DNA of 5,612 nt from Bacillota bacterium (GTDB taxonomy: Bacteria; Bacillota; Clostridia; Acetivibrionales; DSM-2933): assembly GCA_030705945.1 (NCBI GenBank), contig JAUZPS010000337.1, positions 1 to 5,612 of the forward strand. Reading direction: 5' to 3'. This document shows, piece after piece, positions 5,596 to 5,612 of this stretch. A program made the position numbers and the translations under genes. Below the pieces are notes generated by a model, which saw nothing but the letters and a program-made list of their open reading frames with translations, was not told where the DNA came from and did not search any database. How positions within the stretch are numbered: position 1 is the stretch's first letter; the number at the start of each line of letters is the position of its first letter.

Positions 5596-5612
5596 ATGTT
5601 AAAAAAATTAAG
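5596..5612 (+). CDS. Start of a further gene, probably a secreted protein; cut by the window end
   Basis: Only five full codons are visible (MLKKL). A basic N-terminus directly after Met is typical of a signal peptide, and the two other starts in the window (MMFSKFKK and MKSKLFF) look alike. By context it is likely another cellulosomal hemicellulase, but nothing in these bases identifies it. Confidence 0.55.

Noticed and set aside
1..5612. CRISPR array, tRNA, rRNA, insertion sequence, phage or defence genes
   Set aside because: No spaced direct repeats, no cloverleaf or ribosomal sequence, and no transposase or nuclease motifs were seen on either strand. Repeats inside genes are linker and dockerin modules.

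Overview
The window is a 5.6-kb piece of a co-directional (+ strand) cluster of secreted, dockerin-bearing hemicellulases from an anaerobic, low-GC, cellulosome-producing clostridial bacterium. The evidence is the modular enzymes (GH2 and GH43 catalytic parts with CBM32, CBM6 and CBM42 modules), the Thr/Pro linkers, a duplicated calcium-loop dockerin on each of the three readable proteins, the A/T-rich spacers and the strong GGAGG-type ribosome sites. The dockerins carry the INMADV/INMSDV pattern and a long inter-repeat segment (FNxxxGNxxY). This looks like the type II dockerin family rather than classical type I. Enzymes with type-II-like dockerins are the hallmark of Pseudobacteroides (Bacteroides) cellulosolvens, so that species or a close relative is my best guess; this is inference from memory of the families.

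Layout. 1-1512: the 3' end of a large GH2 enzyme gene (C-terminal Ig-like domain, discoidin/CBM32, CBM6, dockerin). After a 25-bp gap comes 1538-3253: a complete GH43 enzyme with signal peptide, N-terminal dockerin, Lys/Thr/Pro linker, GH43 propeller and a CBM42 (AbfB) trefoil. A strong hairpin at 3281-3316 probably ends this unit. 3317-3691 is A/T-rich and non-coding, with a tentative sigma-I-like promoter, an orphan Shine-Dalgarno-like polypurine tract and a structured element. 3696-5303: a complete GH43 enzyme of the arabinoxylan arabinofuranohydrolase type, with CBM6 and a C-terminal dockerin. 5304-5595: a non-coding spacer holding a 71-nt element closed by a 14-bp perfect inverted repeat. 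5596-end: the first codons of a further, probably secreted, protein.

Function. The two GH43 enzymes probably remove L-arabinofuranosyl side groups from arabinoxylan or related polymers. The GH2 enzyme probably removes another terminal sugar. CBM6 would bind xylan and CBM42 would bind arabinofuranose side chains. The dockerins would place all three on the same scaffoldin.

The main unexplained signal is a pair of related, foldable elements in the two long spacers (3576-3661 and 5409-5479), each upstream of an enzyme gene. I see no CRISPR, tRNA, rRNA, complete transposon, phage or defence gene here. The coding content is an ordinary, though well-equipped, cellulosomal hemicellulase cluster.
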